A DNA stretch of 64,000 nucleotides from Sphingobium sp. (GTDB lineage: Bacteria > Pseudomonadota > Alphaproteobacteria > Sphingomonadales > Sphingomonadaceae): contig CP136575.1 in NCBI GenBank assembly GCA_035196065.1, positions 1,838,769-1,902,768 of the forward strand, given 5' to 3'. Shown in pieces: positions 40,205 through 49,661 of this stretch. A program made the translations under genes and the position numbers. The notes beneath the pieces are model-generated. The model saw only the letters and a list, made by a program, of their open reading frames with translations. It did not search any database and was not told the DNA's origin. Numbering within the stretch: the stretch's first letter is position 1; each line of letters begins with the position of its first letter.

Positions 40205-41605
40205 GTGACGCTGAATGTTGTGCGCTCGGAGCAAGTAGGTACAGGGGGCTCCGTGTTTGAATCCGATTGGCAAAATGTTGCTTCGCGCTTGCGTCGCGAT
40301 CTTGGTGCCCAAGTCTATGGACAGTGGATCCGGTCGATTGCGCTCGGCGATTTTTGCGAGCTGACGGGTACGCTTGAACTTCTTACGCCTTCCGATTTTT
40401 CGGCAAGCTGGGTGTCGGATCATTATGCCGATCGCATTCGCCTTGCCTGGACCAGCGTGAACCCGCAGGTTCGCCAGCTGAAAATCCGCACCAAGCCGGG
40501 CGCTGCCCGTGTTGAAATGCTGCAACCGGCCAATATTGTCGAACGCCCCGCCGCCGCCCCAATGGGCGAGGGGCTGCCAGCGCGCAGCCAGCTTGATCCG
40601 CGGATGACGTTTGCGAATTTCGTGAAAGGCCAGACCAACGCCCTCGCATTGAGCGCGGCGGAACGTGTTGCTGCGGCGGAACGCCCGCTGTTCAACCCGC
40701 TTTATCTGCAGGCGGCAACCGGGCAGGGCAAGACCCACCTGATGCACGCGATCGGCCACGCTTATGCCGAAATCAACCCCGCCGCGCAGGTAATCTACAT
40801 GTCGGCGGAAAAGTTCATGATGGAGTTTGTCTCCGCCATGCGCCGCAAGGAAGTGATGGAGTTCAAGGCTCGTCTGCGCGCGGTCGATGTTCTCCTGATC
40901 GATGATATCCAGTTCATCATCGGCAAGGTTTCGACGCAGGAGGAATTCCTCCACACCGTCGATGCGATCATCGGTGCGGGCAAGCGCCTTGTCGTTGCCG
41001 CCGATCGGGCACCGCAGGCGTTGGACGGCGTTGATCAGCGTATCCTTTCACGCCTTTCGATGGGCCTGGTTGCCGATATCCAGCCGGCAGACCTCGAACT
41101 GCGTCGCTTGATTCTGAACCAGCGACTGGCAGCCATGCCCGACACGCAGGTGGGCGAGGATGTGATCGAATTCCTTGCGCGCACGATCAGCCGCAATGTC
41201 CGCGAACTGGAAGGTGGCTTGAACAAGCTGATCGCCTATTCGCAGCTGACCGGCAAACCGATCACGCGCACCTTGGCGGAAGAGCAGCTCAAGGATATTT
41301 TGAGCGCTTGCCGCCGCCGCATCACGATTGACGAGATCCAGCGTGCCGTGTGCGAATATTATCGCATCGACCGTAGCGAAATGTCGTCGAAACGCCGCGC
41401 CCGTGCCGTTGTACGCCCGCGTCAGGTTGCGATGTATCTGGCGAAGGTGATGACACCGCGCAGCTATCCTGAAATCGGGCGTAAATTTGGCGGTCGTGAC
41501 CATTCGACGGTGATCCATGCCGTGCGTCTGGTCGAAGATCTCCGCCGGATGGACAATGACATGGACAATGACGTCCGGGCATTGCTCCGCCAACTGGAAG
41601 CCTGA
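40205..41605 (+). CDS. dnaA: Chromosomal replication initiator DnaA
   Basis: DnaA is the AAA+ protein that opens the replication origin. The 466-residue product has the N-terminal domain (WQNVASRLRRDLGAQVYGQW), a linker, the AAA+ core with Walker A LQAATGQGKTHLMHAIGHAY near residue 170, Walker B VLLIDDIQF near 230 and the sensor 2 region, and the C-terminal DNA-binding domain with RPRQVAMYL and FGGRDHSTVIHAV. Start GTG 40205 lies behind AAAGGGG with eight bases spacing. Some otherwise conserved positions differ (FIIGKVSTQEEF rather than the usual FLAGKERTQEEF), which is normal variation. Confidence 0.96.
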   Translation: MTLNVVRSEQVGTGGSVFESDWQNVASRLRRDLGAQVYGQWIRSIALGDFCELTGTLELLTPSDFSASWVSDHYADRIRLAWTSVNPQVRQLKIRTKPGAARVEMLQPANIVERPAAAPMGEGLPARSQLDPRMTFANFVKGQTNALALSAAERVAAAERPLFNPLYLQAATGQGKTHLMHAIGHAYAEINPAAQVIYMSAEKFMMEFVSAMRRKEVMEFKARLRAVDVLLIDDIQFIIGKVSTQEEFLHTVDAIIGAGKRLVVAADRAPQALDGVDQRILSRLSMGLVADIQPADLELRRLILNQRLAAMPDTQVGEDVIEFLARTISRNVRELEGGLNKLIAYSQLTGKPITRTLAEEQLKDILSACRRRITIDEIQRAVCEYYRIDRSEMSSKRRARAVVRPRQVAMYLAKVMTPRSYPEIGRKFGGRDHSTVIHAVRLVEDLRRMDNDMDNDVRALLRQLEA

Positions 41606-41694
41606 TTAGTCAAGACCTTTAGCCGGTTGCCGCTTTTCTTGCGCACCGGCTGACGGTATTCCTTCCGGTAACGAGAATCGGGAGTCGGCAACCC

Positions 41695-42810
41695 TTGGCA
41701 CAATATTGCATCCAGTGCGGAGAGACGCTCGGCGCGCAGGCTCGCTTTTGCGGGGCTTGCGGTGCGTCTGCTGATAATGGGGCCAACGATATGGCGGACG
41801 GTACTGCCAAGCACAAATCGCGCCCCAACAAGGTGCTGATCGCTAGTGCTGTTGTGATAGTTGCGCTGGCAATCATCTATTATGCACTCTTCCTGCACGA
41901 TGATCTGTCTCGAGGCAGCCTGGAAGACCGGGTGAGCGGAGGGCAGCCTGCAGTCGAGCAGGCCGCGCCGCAAATCTATTATACGACAGCTGATGCCAAT
42001 ATCCGCGACCGGGCGACAACGCAGGGCAGCAGCATCCTCGGCAAATTGCCGCGAGGTAGCACCGCCGGTGGTAAGGTGATTGCGGGTGAAGATGGCACCA
42101 GCCAGTGGCTCGAACTGGAAGATGGAAAGGGTTTTGTCGCCTTCGCAAATTTGAGCGAGTTTGAGCCGCCACAGATCGTCAAGCCGCTCGATGACAAGGT
42201 CTGGATATCCGACCGCGCAATTGAGATCTGGGCACAGCCCGATATCACATCGACATTGCTCGATCGGGTTGGTCCCGGCACGCCGCTGACGCTTGCTGGC
42301 ATCACACCTGGAGACTTTATCGAGGTGAAGTTGGCACAAGGCGGCGTCGGCTATATTGCCGATGGCGAACGGATAGCGCGTTTGGCCAATGGCAAACCCA
42401 TCAGCATTGCCTTCAACCCCAATAGTTGCAGCTTTGGCAGGGAAATTGATGCCATGTTTGAATCGATCGGCGCCCGGTTGCAGGCCCAGTATAAGGCGAT
42501 CGAAAACAAAGATTATCCCGATGAAGCGGCGCGCGAAAAGGCATTAAGCGCGATTGACGGGCGTAGCGCCTATCAACGCGTTAAGCTCAGCTTTGAAGGG
42601 CTGACGATTACGGCAATCGCCCAGCATTATGAATCGCAGTCAATCTATTTTGCCGAACCTGCCGCCCAAGTGATTTCGGTGTTCCGGTCCAAGGGCCTTA
42701 GCATTGATCGCAGCGGTGCGTTCAAAAGCCAGGATCTCTACGCTGGCATTGGTGCAGCGTCAGGAGAAGGTGCCCGTTACGGCAAGTCAGACCTCAGCTG
42801 CGGCGTTTAA
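41695..42810 (+). CDS. Zinc-ribbon, single-pass membrane protein with SH3-like segments
   Basis: A 371-residue protein of unknown function. It begins with a zinc ribbon of the type CxxC-x10-CxxC (C5, C8, C19, C22 in YCIQCGETL and RFCGACGAS), then a short hydrophilic stretch, one membrane helix at about residues 45-66 (VLIASAVVIVALAIIYYALF), and a large outside part containing two SH3-like segments (ANIRDRATTQGSSILGKL; VWISDRAIEIWAQPDITST) and a C-terminal domain with one or two cysteines. The topology implies a cytoplasmic zinc ribbon and a periplasmic sensor or binding part. The start is TTG 41695 behind GGGAG. It follows dnaA by about 90 bases on the same strand. Confidence 0.75.
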   Translation: MAQYCIQCGETLGAQARFCGACGASADNGANDMADGTAKHKSRPNKVLIASAVVIVALAIIYYALFLHDDLSRGSLEDRVSGGQPAVEQAAPQIYYTTADANIRDRATTQGSSILGKLPRGSTAGGKVIAGEDGTSQWLELEDGKGFVAFANLSEFEPPQIVKPLDDKVWISDRAIEIWAQPDITSTLLDRVGPGTPLTLAGITPGDFIEVKLAQGGVGYIADGERIARLANGKPISIAFNPNSCSFGREIDAMFESIGARLQAQYKAIENKDYPDEAAREKALSAIDGRSAYQRVKLSFEGLTITAIAQHYESQSIYFAEPAAQVISVFRSKGLSIDRSGAFKSQDLYAGIGAASGEGARYGKSDLSCGV

Positions 42811-42868
42811 CTGATCCTCTGCCATGGGTGGCAGGCGGGGCAGATTTGTCGATCAAGCCGCGATAATG

Positions 42869-43579
42869 TTATTTGCGGGTGCGCGGGGCTTCTTCGGGGG
42901 CAACCGAGATGCGCACGGTTTCGCCGCTATTACCCGGGAAACCGGTGAACATCGCTGTCACCAGATTTGGAACCAGATAAGGCAGCCGGTTTGAGCGTGA
43001 TTTGGCCTCTGCCTTGCCTTCGAACAGCCGCTCTCCGCTTTCGCTCTTCTCAATCTTCAGATCGATGCCGCTCGAATAGACGGTGTAGCTGCGCACATCA
43101 TAGCCACGCCCAAAGCCTGAGCCGTAAAGGAACGGATCGTTCCAGCCATAGACATATTGGAAGCCGCGGCGGGTGCGCACGATATAGGGCCGGTAATAGC
43201 CGGGGCCAAAGCCATAGCGGCCATGGCCCCAAAAAGGATCGTAAAAGGGATCGTCATAGACGACGGTCCGTTTCTTGCCCTCATCCACGCCATAATCAAG
43301 CGTGACGGTCAGGTCCGATGTCGCCCCTGGCGCTGCCGGAGCATAGCCAATCCGCGCCATTTCTGCTGAAACAAGTGCGGCATATTGGCCAAATTCAATG
43401 CCGCCCTGCTTTTCGGGATCGGCGGCCTTGACGGTAAAGGTCTGGCCCTGGGGAACGGGAAGCTTTTGGAAACGCGATACGTCAGCCTTGAACGGCGTGG
43501 CGCAGCCGGCAAGCGCAAAAAGCGTAATGGGCGCCAATGCCTGTGCGGCCTTGCGGAAAGAAATGTCCGAAATCTTCAT
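42869..43579 (-). CDS. DUF4136-family lipoprotein
   Basis: A 236-residue protein with a lipoprotein signal: the lipobox LAGC at about residues 23-26 follows a hydrophobic stretch (APITLFALAGC). The remainder matches the DUF4136 pattern: an early FTVKAADPEKQGGIEFGQYA, the SDLTVTLDYGVDEGKKRTV strand and a Gly/Tyr/Arg-rich middle (WGHGRYGFGPGYYRPYIV). The family is made of small outer-membrane or periplasmic lipoproteins of unknown function. It is transcribed away from dnaA's neighbour and lies about 120 bases downstream of trpS on the same strand. Confidence 0.88.
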   Translation of the reverse strand: MKISDISFRKAAQALAPITLFALAGCATPFKADVSRFQKLPVPQGQTFTVKAADPEKQGGIEFGQYAALVSAEMARIGYAPAAPGATSDLTVTLDYGVDEGKKRTVVYDDPFYDPFWGHGRYGFGPGYYRPYIVRTRRGFQYVYGWNDPFLYGSGFGRGYDVRSYTVYSSGIDLKIEKSESGERLFEGKAEAKSRSNRLPYLVPNLVTAMFTGFPGNSGETVRISVAPEEAPRTRK

Positions 43580-43696
43580 CGTCTTTATCCCATGCAGGGC
43601 ATAGCCAGAATATTCACTGTCGCTTAGCCCGACTTCGCTGAACAGAGTTTGAATATCGCGGGCATTACCGGCTTTGGCAAGCGCGGCTTAATGGGG

Positions 43697-44725
43697 TCAG
43701 CGCAATAGGCCGAGAGCGCGATAAGCAGCGTCGAGCGTCGGGGCAGCCAGAGCACGCGCTTTTTCCGCGCCGCCACGAAGTGCTGCGTCGATTGCGACAT
43801 GGTCGTGGCGAAGCGCGTTGAACCGTTCGGCAATGGGGCTAAGCTTTGCCACCAGTAATTCCCCCAGCGCGGGTTTGAACGCGCCAAAGCCCTGGCCGCC
43901 ATATTGGGCGAGCACGGTGTCGATACTGCTGCCTTCCAGCGCTGCAAAAATGCCGACAAGATTTTCGGCTTCGGGGCGGCCGGCAAGGCCCGCTTTTTCG
44001 CTGGGCAAGGGCTCTGGATCGGTCTTTGCCTTGCGCACTTTCTGCATGATCGTGTCGGCATCGTCGGCAAGGTTGATGCGGCTCATGTCTGACGGGTCAG
44101 ATTTGCTCATTTTCGCGCTGCCATCCCGCAGGCCCATAATGCGGGCGGCCTCGGGCGGAATGATCGGCTCGGGCAGGGCAAAAATTTCTTCCCCATTGCC
44201 GAAATCATTGTTGAATTTCTGGGCAATGTCGCGGGCCAGCTCCAGATGCTGCTTCTGGTCTTCGCCAACGGGGACATGTGTTGCCTGATAGAGCAGCACG
44301 TCCGCGGCCTGCAGCACCGGGTAGGTAAACAGCGCGACCGACGACCCCTCGCGATTCTTGCCGGCCTTGTCTTTCCACTGCGTCATGCGGTTCAGCCAGC
44401 CCATGCGAGCGGTTCCGTTCAGCAGCCATTGCAACTGGGCATGTTCAGGAACCTGCGTCTGGTTGAACAGAATCGCCTTGTCGCTGTCGATGCCGCAGGC
44501 GATCAGCGCGGCGGCCATTTCGCGGGTGTTGGCAGTCAGTTCAGCCGGATCGTGCGGCAAGGAAATGGCATGCAAATCGGCCAGGAAGAACAGACACTGG
44601 CCGCCCTCACTCGCCATGGCATCCTGCATCTTCACCCAGTTACGGATGGCACCGAGATAATTGCCGAGGTGAAGATTGCCGGTGGGCTGGATGCCGGAGA
44701 CGACACGCATGTCTGTTCGATTCAT
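43697..44725 (-). CDS. trpS: Tryptophanyl-tRNA synthetase
   Basis: TrpS charges tRNA-Trp. The 342-residue class I synthetase shows the HIGH-like [17 protein letters not shown] motif near residue 15, [16 protein letters not shown] as the KMSKS loop, and the LSFPLPDDAE-type region replaced here by [16 protein letters not shown]. Start ATG 44725 overlaps the stop of murJ by four bases (ATGA); a second ATG five codons later is possible. Coupling of trpS to murJ and secB is unusual enough to note but occurs in sphingomonads. Confidence 0.95.
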   Translation of the reverse strand: MNRTDMRVVSGIQPTGNLHLGNYLGAIRNWVKMQDAMASEGGQCLFFLADLHAISLPHDPAELTANTREMAAALIACGIDSDKAILFNQTQVPEHAQLQWLLNGTARMGWLNRMTQWKDKAGKNREGSSVALFTYPVLQAADVLLYQATHVPVGEDQKQHLELARDIAQKFNNDFGNGEEIFALPEPIIPPEAARIMGLRDGSAKMSKSDPSDMSRINLADDADTIMQKVRKAKTDPEPLPSEKAGLAGRPEAENLVGIFAALEGSSIDTVLAQYGGQGFGAFKPALGELLVAKLSPIAERFNALRHDHVAIDAALRGGAEKARALAAPTLDAAYRALGLLR

Positions 44726-46329
44726 TCGGTTGGGGCTGGATCGCCGTCAGCAGCAGGGCGACGACGGACCAGCGATTTGAGTTCGGCTGGCCGATACGCG
44801 CCGAACAGGAATATGGCTAGAGCATAAACGCCCCCACCAGCCGCGCACAGCGCGCTTAGAACGGCCACGCGCCGCCACAGGCCATCGCCCAGCAATCCTT
44901 CGGTCAGCTCGTTGCCAAACCATAAAGCGACGCCCATCGCTGCTGCCGCAGCGACAATCCGCCATGCCTTCGCCCGAAGGCGGGTGTCAGCCGCGATATG
45001 ACCGCGTCGGCGCAGCACGATCCAGAGCAGCAGCACATTGACCCAGGCGGACAGTGCGGTCGCGATTCCGACGCCGACATGTTGCAGCGGCCAGATCAGC
45101 ACGAGATTGCCGACAAGATTGACCAGCATCGACCAGAGCGCAAGCCGCAACGGCGTTTTCGTGTCATTGCGCGCATAGAAGCCGGGCGTCAGCACCTTGA
45201 TCAACACATAGGCCGGAACGCCTAGCGAAAAGGCCGCCAGCACGGCTGCTGTGCCTGCCGTATCGCGGCGGGTGAATTCGCCATGTTCGAAGACGCCATG
45301 GATGATCGGACCGGCCGCAACGATCAGTGCGACGGCAGCGGGCAGGGCAAACAACAACGCCAGTTCGATCGCCCGGTTCTGTGTGTCAGAGGCTGCCTGA
45401 CGGTCGCTGCCTGCAATCTGGCGTGAAAGCGCGGGAAGAATTGCTGTGCCGATTGCAATGCCAATCAGGCCCAGCGGCAACTGGTTCAACCGGTCTGCAT
45501 AATAGATCCACGACACCGATCCTTCGGGCAGGAAGCGCGCGGCCAGTGAGGTCGAAACGAGCAGGTTGAACTGTATCGCGCCTTGGCCAATCGCGGCAGG
45601 TGCGATTAGCGCGAGCATCATCTTTACGTCGGGTGACAGGCGCGGGAAGGAGAGTTTAAGGCTGACACCCGCCTTGCGGCAGGCCCAGATCAGCCAGAGT
45701 AATTGCAATACGCCGGATATGGTAACCGCGATCGCCTGCGTGACCGCGGTGTCCAATGCAGTGTCGCCGCGGAAAAACAGCAAGGCGACGATCATGCAGA
45801 TATTGAGCAAGATGGGTGCTGCAGCATTGACCCAAAAACGGTTGAGCGAGTTCAATATGCCGCCCAGCAAGGACACGAGCGAGATCAGCCCCAGATAGGG
45901 AAAGGTGATGATTGTCAAATGGCGGGCGAGCTCGAACTTTTCCTGCCCGCCATCAGGAAAGCCGCCGGTCATCGCCCAGACGACGGGGCCTGCAGCCAGC
46001 ATCATCACGACCGTGAAGACAATAAGAAACGGGAAGAGGACCGACAGTACCTGGCTGGCAAATGCGCGCGCGAGCATCAGGCCGCGCCCTTCACTTTGGG
46101 CATCGCCCTCGGCAAGTTTGCGGTTGAACATTGGCACAAAGACTGCCGCGAAGGCGCCTTCGGCAAATAATGCCCTGAACAGGTTTGGAAGCCGCCATGC
46201 GATCAGGAAGGCGTCCGATGCAAGACCCGCGCCTACATAACGCGCCATCAGCATGTCGCGCACAAGGCCCAAGACGCGGCTGACCAGCGTCAGCCCGCCA
46301 ATCGTCATCGTGTTGCGGACGAGCCCCAT
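44722..46329 (-). CDS. murJ: Lipid II flippase MurJ
   Basis: MurJ moves lipid-linked peptidoglycan precursor across the inner membrane. The 535-residue product has about 14 membrane helices and the family N-terminus [20 protein letters not shown] with [19 protein letters not shown], followed by [23 protein letters not shown] (the conserved substrate-side region) and [11 protein letters not shown] in the second half. ATG 46329 is chosen because the family starts here; the longer frame to 46488 overlaps secB. It is 25 bases downstream of secB and overlaps trpS. Confidence 0.95.
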   Translation of the reverse strand: MGLVRNTMTIGGLTLVSRVLGLVRDMLMARYVGAGLASDAFLIAWRLPNLFRALFAEGAFAAVFVPMFNRKLAEGDAQSEGRGLMLARAFASQVLSVLFPFLIVFTVVMMLAAGPVVWAMTGGFPDGGQEKFELARHLTIITFPYLGLISLVSLLGGILNSLNRFWVNAAAPILLNICMIVALLFFRGDTALDTAVTQAIAVTISGVLQLLWLIWACRKAGVSLKLSFPRLSPDVKMMLALIAPAAIGQGAIQFNLLVSTSLAARFLPEGSVSWIYYADRLNQLPLGLIGIAIGTAILPALSRQIAGSDRQAASDTQNRAIELALLFALPAAVALIVAAGPIIHGVFEHGEFTRRDTAGTAAVLAAFSLGVPAYVLIKVLTPGFYARNDTKTPLRLALWSMLVNLVGNLVLIWPLQHVGVGIATALSAWVNVLLLWIVLRRRGHIAADTRLRAKAWRIVAAAAAMGVALWFGNELTEGLLGDGLWRRVAVLSALCAAGGGVYALAIFLFGAYRPAELKSLVRRRPAADGDPAPTE

Positions 46330-46354
46330 CTCGTTCCGCCCGGCGGCCTTACCG

Positions 46355-46864
46355 TCAGGCTTCGCCGGCGGGCTGCGCCTCGGCGGTTGCCTGCGCCTGG
46401 GCGAGCTGCTGCATATAGAGGCCGTTAAAGTCGATCGGCTCGAGAACCAGCGGCGGATAGCCGGCATCGCGAACGGCATCGGCGACAACGCGGCGCGCGA
46501 ACGGGAACATCAGGCGCGGCGCTTCGCCGAAGAGGAACTGGTGCGCATGCTGCGGTTCGACATTTCGCAGCCCGAAAAGTGTCGCATATTCCAGCTCTAC
46601 GTTGAAATGCACGCCCTGTTCGGCTTCTGCCTTGACGCCCAGCTTCAGCAGGACTTCGTTGACTTCATCGCTGACCGAATGGACTTCGATATTGACCTGC
46701 ACATCGATCTGCGGGCTGCCTTCCCAGCTATAGCTGTGTGGCGCATTCGGATTTTCGACCGAAAGATCCTTGATATACTGGCTCAACATGCCGACCGCGG
46801 GCGCGGTATCCTCGCCATTCGCCTTCAGATTATCCGAAACGATATTGCCCTGTAGTTCGGCCAT
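46355..46864 (-). CDS. secB: Protein-export chaperone SecB
   Basis: SecB keeps preproteins unfolded and hands them to SecA. The 169-residue product shows the family pattern: QYIKDLSVENPNAPHSY near the N-terminus, QIDVQVNIEVHS, LEYATLFGLRNV, FPFARRVVADAVRDAGYPPL and LEPIDFNGLYMQQ. The C-terminal tail is Ala/Gln-rich (about 15 residues). It is followed by murJ and trpS on the same strand; upstream lies a 288-base region before the divergent Tim44-like gene. Confidence 0.96.
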   Translation of the reverse strand: MAELQGNIVSDNLKANGEDTAPAVGMLSQYIKDLSVENPNAPHSYSWEGSPQIDVQVNIEVHSVSDEVNEVLLKLGVKAEAEQGVHFNVELEYATLFGLRNVEPQHAHQFLFGEAPRLMFPFARRVVADAVRDAGYPPLVLEPIDFNGLYMQQLAQAQATAEAQPAGEA

Positions 46865-47152
46865 TTTTGTGTGCTTTCCCTCAAATTGCCCGGCCGCAAA
46901 TGTCGCCGGAAGTTGGCAGCGCGCCTAGCAGTGGGCAGGCCAAAGGGCAATGCTTTAGTCTCTTGTTCCAAGGGAAACGAAGCCACCATTCGTTCAGTAT
47001 TGCAAAATTGCAGAGGCGCCCTTTGAAACTGTCCGTGCAAATACCTATCTTGACGCCGTTGGGGCGGGGTTTCATGCCCTTTAACCAGAGAGTCCGGATA
47101 TCGGTGATTTTGACGCTGATATTTTCGGGCAGTTTGTGATAAGGCACGGATT

Positions 47153-47815
47153 ATGGTGACTGTTGAAATCGTATTGCTTGCCATGGTTGCCGCTTTTCTC
47201 GGCCTCCGGCTCTATTCCGTGCTTGGTAAACGCACCGGGCATGAGCAGGAGCCTCTGGCACGTCCGGCAGGTGAGGAGCGCCAGCCGGCTGCCATCCGCA
47301 CGTCCTCCACACCGGGTGAAAAGCCCGCGGCTTCGGTCACGTTTGACAGTCCGATGTTTGAACCTGCCGCACAAAGCGGCCTGCGTGCCATCGCCAATGC
47401 CGATCGCACCTTTGATGCGGGTCTTTTCGTTGAAGGCGCCAAATCTGCTTATGGGATGATTTTGGAAGCCTATTGGAAGGGCGAAAAAGATCAGCTGCGC
47501 TATCTGTGCGACGACGATGTCTATGAAAGTTTTGCCGAAGCCATTGATGGCCGCGTCGCCCGGGGCGAAGTGCTGGAAAACCGGCTTGTCCGCATTGACG
47601 AAGCGCGCATCGTGGATGCGAGCTATGATCATCCGATGGCGCGGATCAGCGTCCGTTTCGACGCTGACATTGCGGCGCTCGTAAAGGATGCCGATGGCAA
47701 CGTCATTGGCGGATCGTTGACCGATGCGGTTGAAACGCATGACGTCTGGACTTTCTATCGCGACGTCAAATCTGGCGATCGCAACTGGAAACTTGACGAA
47801 ACCGACGAGGTCTGA
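47153..47815 (+). CDS. Tim44-domain protein (TimA-like)
   Basis: A 220-residue protein with one N-terminal membrane helix (MVTVEIVLLAMVAAFLGLRL) and, from about residue 75 onward, a Tim44-like domain (AKSAYGMILEAYWKGEKDQL, SFAEAIDGRVARGEVLE, ENRLVRIDEARIVDAS, VETHDVWTFYRDVKSGDRNW). In mitochondria Tim44 tethers the import motor; in alphaproteobacteria the homologue TimA lies in the membrane and its role is not settled. AAGGCA lies before ATG 47153. It is divergent from secB and 12 bases before mltA; the neighbourhood with mltA and Smr is common in alphaproteobacteria. Confidence 0.9.
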   Translation: MVTVEIVLLAMVAAFLGLRLYSVLGKRTGHEQEPLARPAGEERQPAAIRTSSTPGEKPAASVTFDSPMFEPAAQSGLRAIANADRTFDAGLFVEGAKSAYGMILEAYWKGEKDQLRYLCDDDVYESFAEAIDGRVARGEVLENRLVRIDEARIVDASYDHPMARISVRFDADIAALVKDADGNVIGGSLTDAVETHDVWTFYRDVKSGDRNWKLDETDEV

Positions 47816-47827
47816 TTCACGCGGGGT

Positions 47828-49075
47828 ATGAAGAAACCCGCTTTCGCCTTCGCACTTTCATCTTTGCTCCTCTCCGCCTGTGCTGGCGGGATCATTCCCA
47901 ATGGCGGCGCCGCCACTGCGGCGAGCAAGCCTGTTCCACAGCGCGTTGGAGATGTCGCAGCCCGTCCAATCCCGGCAACACCGGTTCCACCGATGGCTGC
48001 TGCTGCTGTGAGCGGAGAGGTGCTCTCTGCCGCGAGCGCGGGTGTGCTGCGCGGTCCTGCGATCGGCAGCCTGCCCGTCGATGCACGCAAGGCCGATCTT
48101 GCGCTCGCTTCGTTCCGTACATCCTGCCCCGGCCTTTTGCGCCGTAACGATGCATCGGGCCTGACCCAGCCTGCGGATTGGCAAGCCGCCTGCGATGCGG
48201 CGAAAAGTTGGGACGGCGATGCCATCTCCTTCTTCGCAACGCATATGGAGGCAGTGCAGGTGGGCGAAGGCAAAGCCTTTGTCACCGGCTATTTCGAGCC
48301 CGAAATCGCCGGATCGCGGACGCGCCAGCCCGGTTTTGATGTGCCTGTTTACCGCCGGCCACCCGATTTGATTGATGTCGACCTCGGTCAGTTTTCCGAC
48401 GACCTGAAGGGTAAGTCGGTGCGCGGCAAGGTAGAGGGCGCAAAGCTCATCCCTTATGACGAGCGTGCTGCAATCGTCGATGGATCGCTTGCCGGGCGGG
48501 GACTCGAAATCGCCTTTGCGGCCGATCCGGTCGAATTCTTCTTCCTTCAAATTCAAGGTTCGGGTCGATTGCGGCTGCCCGACGGCAATGTGATGCGCAT
48601 CGGTTATGAAAGCCAGAATGGCCGGGGTTATACCGGGATCGGCAAGCTGATGAAGGATCGCGGCCTGATCACCGATGGCTCAATGCAGGGCATTGTCCGC
48701 TACCTGCGCGAAAACCCCGAAGAGGGGAAGAAGATCATGAACGAGAATAAAAGCTTCATCTTCTTCCGCGAATTGACCGGTGCCGGGCCGCTTGGCGCGA
48801 TGGGTTTCCCAGTGGTTGGTGAGGCAAGTGTTGCCGTCGACCCGCGCTTTGTGCCGTTGGGCGCACCAGTTTGGCTCTCGCTCGACCGCGCCGAACCCAA
48901 TGGCGTCTGGGTCGCGCAGGACACCGGCGGCGCGATTAAGGGCGCGAACCGTTTCGACAGCTTCTGGGGTGCAGGTGATCGCGCGCGCGCCATTGCCGGC
49001 GGCATGGCCGCACGCGGCAGCGCATTGATCTTCCTGCCCAAGCCATCGGTCGCCCGGCTGATTCCGGGGACATGA
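47828..49075 (+). CDS. mltA: Membrane-bound lytic murein transglycosylase A, lipoprotein
   Basis: MltA cleaves peptidoglycan glycan strands, forming 1,6-anhydro-muropeptides. The 415-residue product carries a lipoprotein signal (FALSSLLLSACAGG, lipobox around LLSAC) and the MltA domain (VTGYFEPEIAGSRTRQPGFD, IQGSGRLRLPDG, GRGYTGIGKLMKDRGLI). The C-terminal 3D domain begins FVPLGAPVWLSLD and contains the three-aspartate signature in AQDTGGAIKGANRFDSFWG. It is likely anchored to the inner leaflet of the outer membrane. The stop overlaps the Smr gene by four bases. Confidence 0.94.
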   Translation: MKKPAFAFALSSLLLSACAGGIIPNGGAATAASKPVPQRVGDVAARPIPATPVPPMAAAAVSGEVLSAASAGVLRGPAIGSLPVDARKADLALASFRTSCPGLLRRNDASGLTQPADWQAACDAAKSWDGDAISFFATHMEAVQVGEGKAFVTGYFEPEIAGSRTRQPGFDVPVYRRPPDLIDVDLGQFSDDLKGKSVRGKVEGAKLIPYDERAAIVDGSLAGRGLEIAFAADPVEFFFLQIQGSGRLRLPDGNVMRIGYESQNGRGYTGIGKLMKDRGLITDGSMQGIVRYLRENPEEGKKIMNENKSFIFFRELTGAGPLGAMGFPVVGEASVAVDPRFVPLGAPVWLSLDRAEPNGVWVAQDTGGAIKGANRFDSFWGAGDRARAIAGGMAARGSALIFLPKPSVARLIPGT

Positions 49076-49635
49076 GCCAGCGTCGCCTCCATCCGGAGGA
49101 ACGCGTTTTGTGGCAAAGGGTGATTGACACCGTAAAGCCGCTCCATCCGTTGAAGGTGGCTTTGCACGCAACGCCGGTTGTTGAGCCTGCTGCCCCGGCA
49201 AAGACGGCGGCAGCAAAAAGCCCGGCTCCATCGCTTGGAGCGGCGGGTCAACGCAGGGCCGAGGCGAAAAAAACGCCACTACCGCCGCCGATTGTGGAAG
49301 GCAGCCTGGATTCGCATTGGGACCGCCGTTTCCAAAAAGGCGCAATCATTCCCGATATCAGCATCGACCTTCATGGTCATGGCCTGGCAGGCGCACATGC
49401 CCGGCTTGATCATATGCTCGACCAGGCGATCCGCCAGAATCTGCGCGTCCTGCTGCTGGTGACCGGCAAGCCACGCGGCCATGATCGCGCCAGCGGGCAG
49501 GGCAGGGGCGCGATCGCATCCGTGGTGCGCGATTGGCTCGCCTCTTCGCGTCATGCCGCGCATATTGCGTCGGTGCGTCAGGCACATCCGCGCCATGGGG
49601 GCGAGGGCGCCTTATATATTGTGCTGAAGCGCTAA
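49072..49635 (+). CDS. Smr-domain protein
   Basis: A 187-residue product with a basic, Ala/Pro-rich N-terminal half and a C-terminal Smr domain from about residue 98: the DLHGHGLAGAHARLDHML motif, the RVLLLVTGKPRG strand-loop, and the late RHGGEGALYIVLKR. Smr domains bind branched nucleic acid or have nuclease activity; the alphaproteobacterial role is unknown. ATG 49072 overlaps the mltA stop (ATGA), suggesting co-translation. It converges with dapE about 26 bases away, with a degraded hairpin repeat in between. Confidence 0.92.
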   Translation: MSQRRLHPEERVLWQRVIDTVKPLHPLKVALHATPVVEPAAPAKTAAAKSPAPSLGAAGQRRAEAKKTPLPPPIVEGSLDSHWDRRFQKGAIIPDISIDLHGHGLAGAHARLDHMLDQAIRQNLRVLLLVTGKPRGHDRASGQGRGAIASVVRDWLASSRHAAHIASVRQAHPRHGGEGALYIVLKR

Positions 49636-49636
49636 G

Positions 49637-49659
49637 CCCCCTGCCGCAGGCGGGAGGGA
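49637..49659. repeat. Degenerate hairpin repeat between the Smr gene and dapE
   Basis: A 23-base segment beginning CCCCCTGCCGC and ending GGCGGGAGGGA matches about 19 of 23 bases of the hairpin core found around the DUF559 gene at 58818-58840. It fills nearly the whole gap between two converging stop codons and may act as a terminator. Confidence 0.55.
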
Positions 49660-49661
49660 TT

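Noticed and set aside
39833-40954. Minus-strand open frame of 373 codons across the dnaA promoter
   Set aside because: Covers the dnaA N-terminus in antisense and the dnaA promoter; no family, no ribosome binding site.
46881-47147. Possible 88-codon gene between secB and the Tim44-like gene
   Set aside because: No recognisable domain, signal or ribosome binding site; the 288-base gap more likely holds the two divergent promoters.
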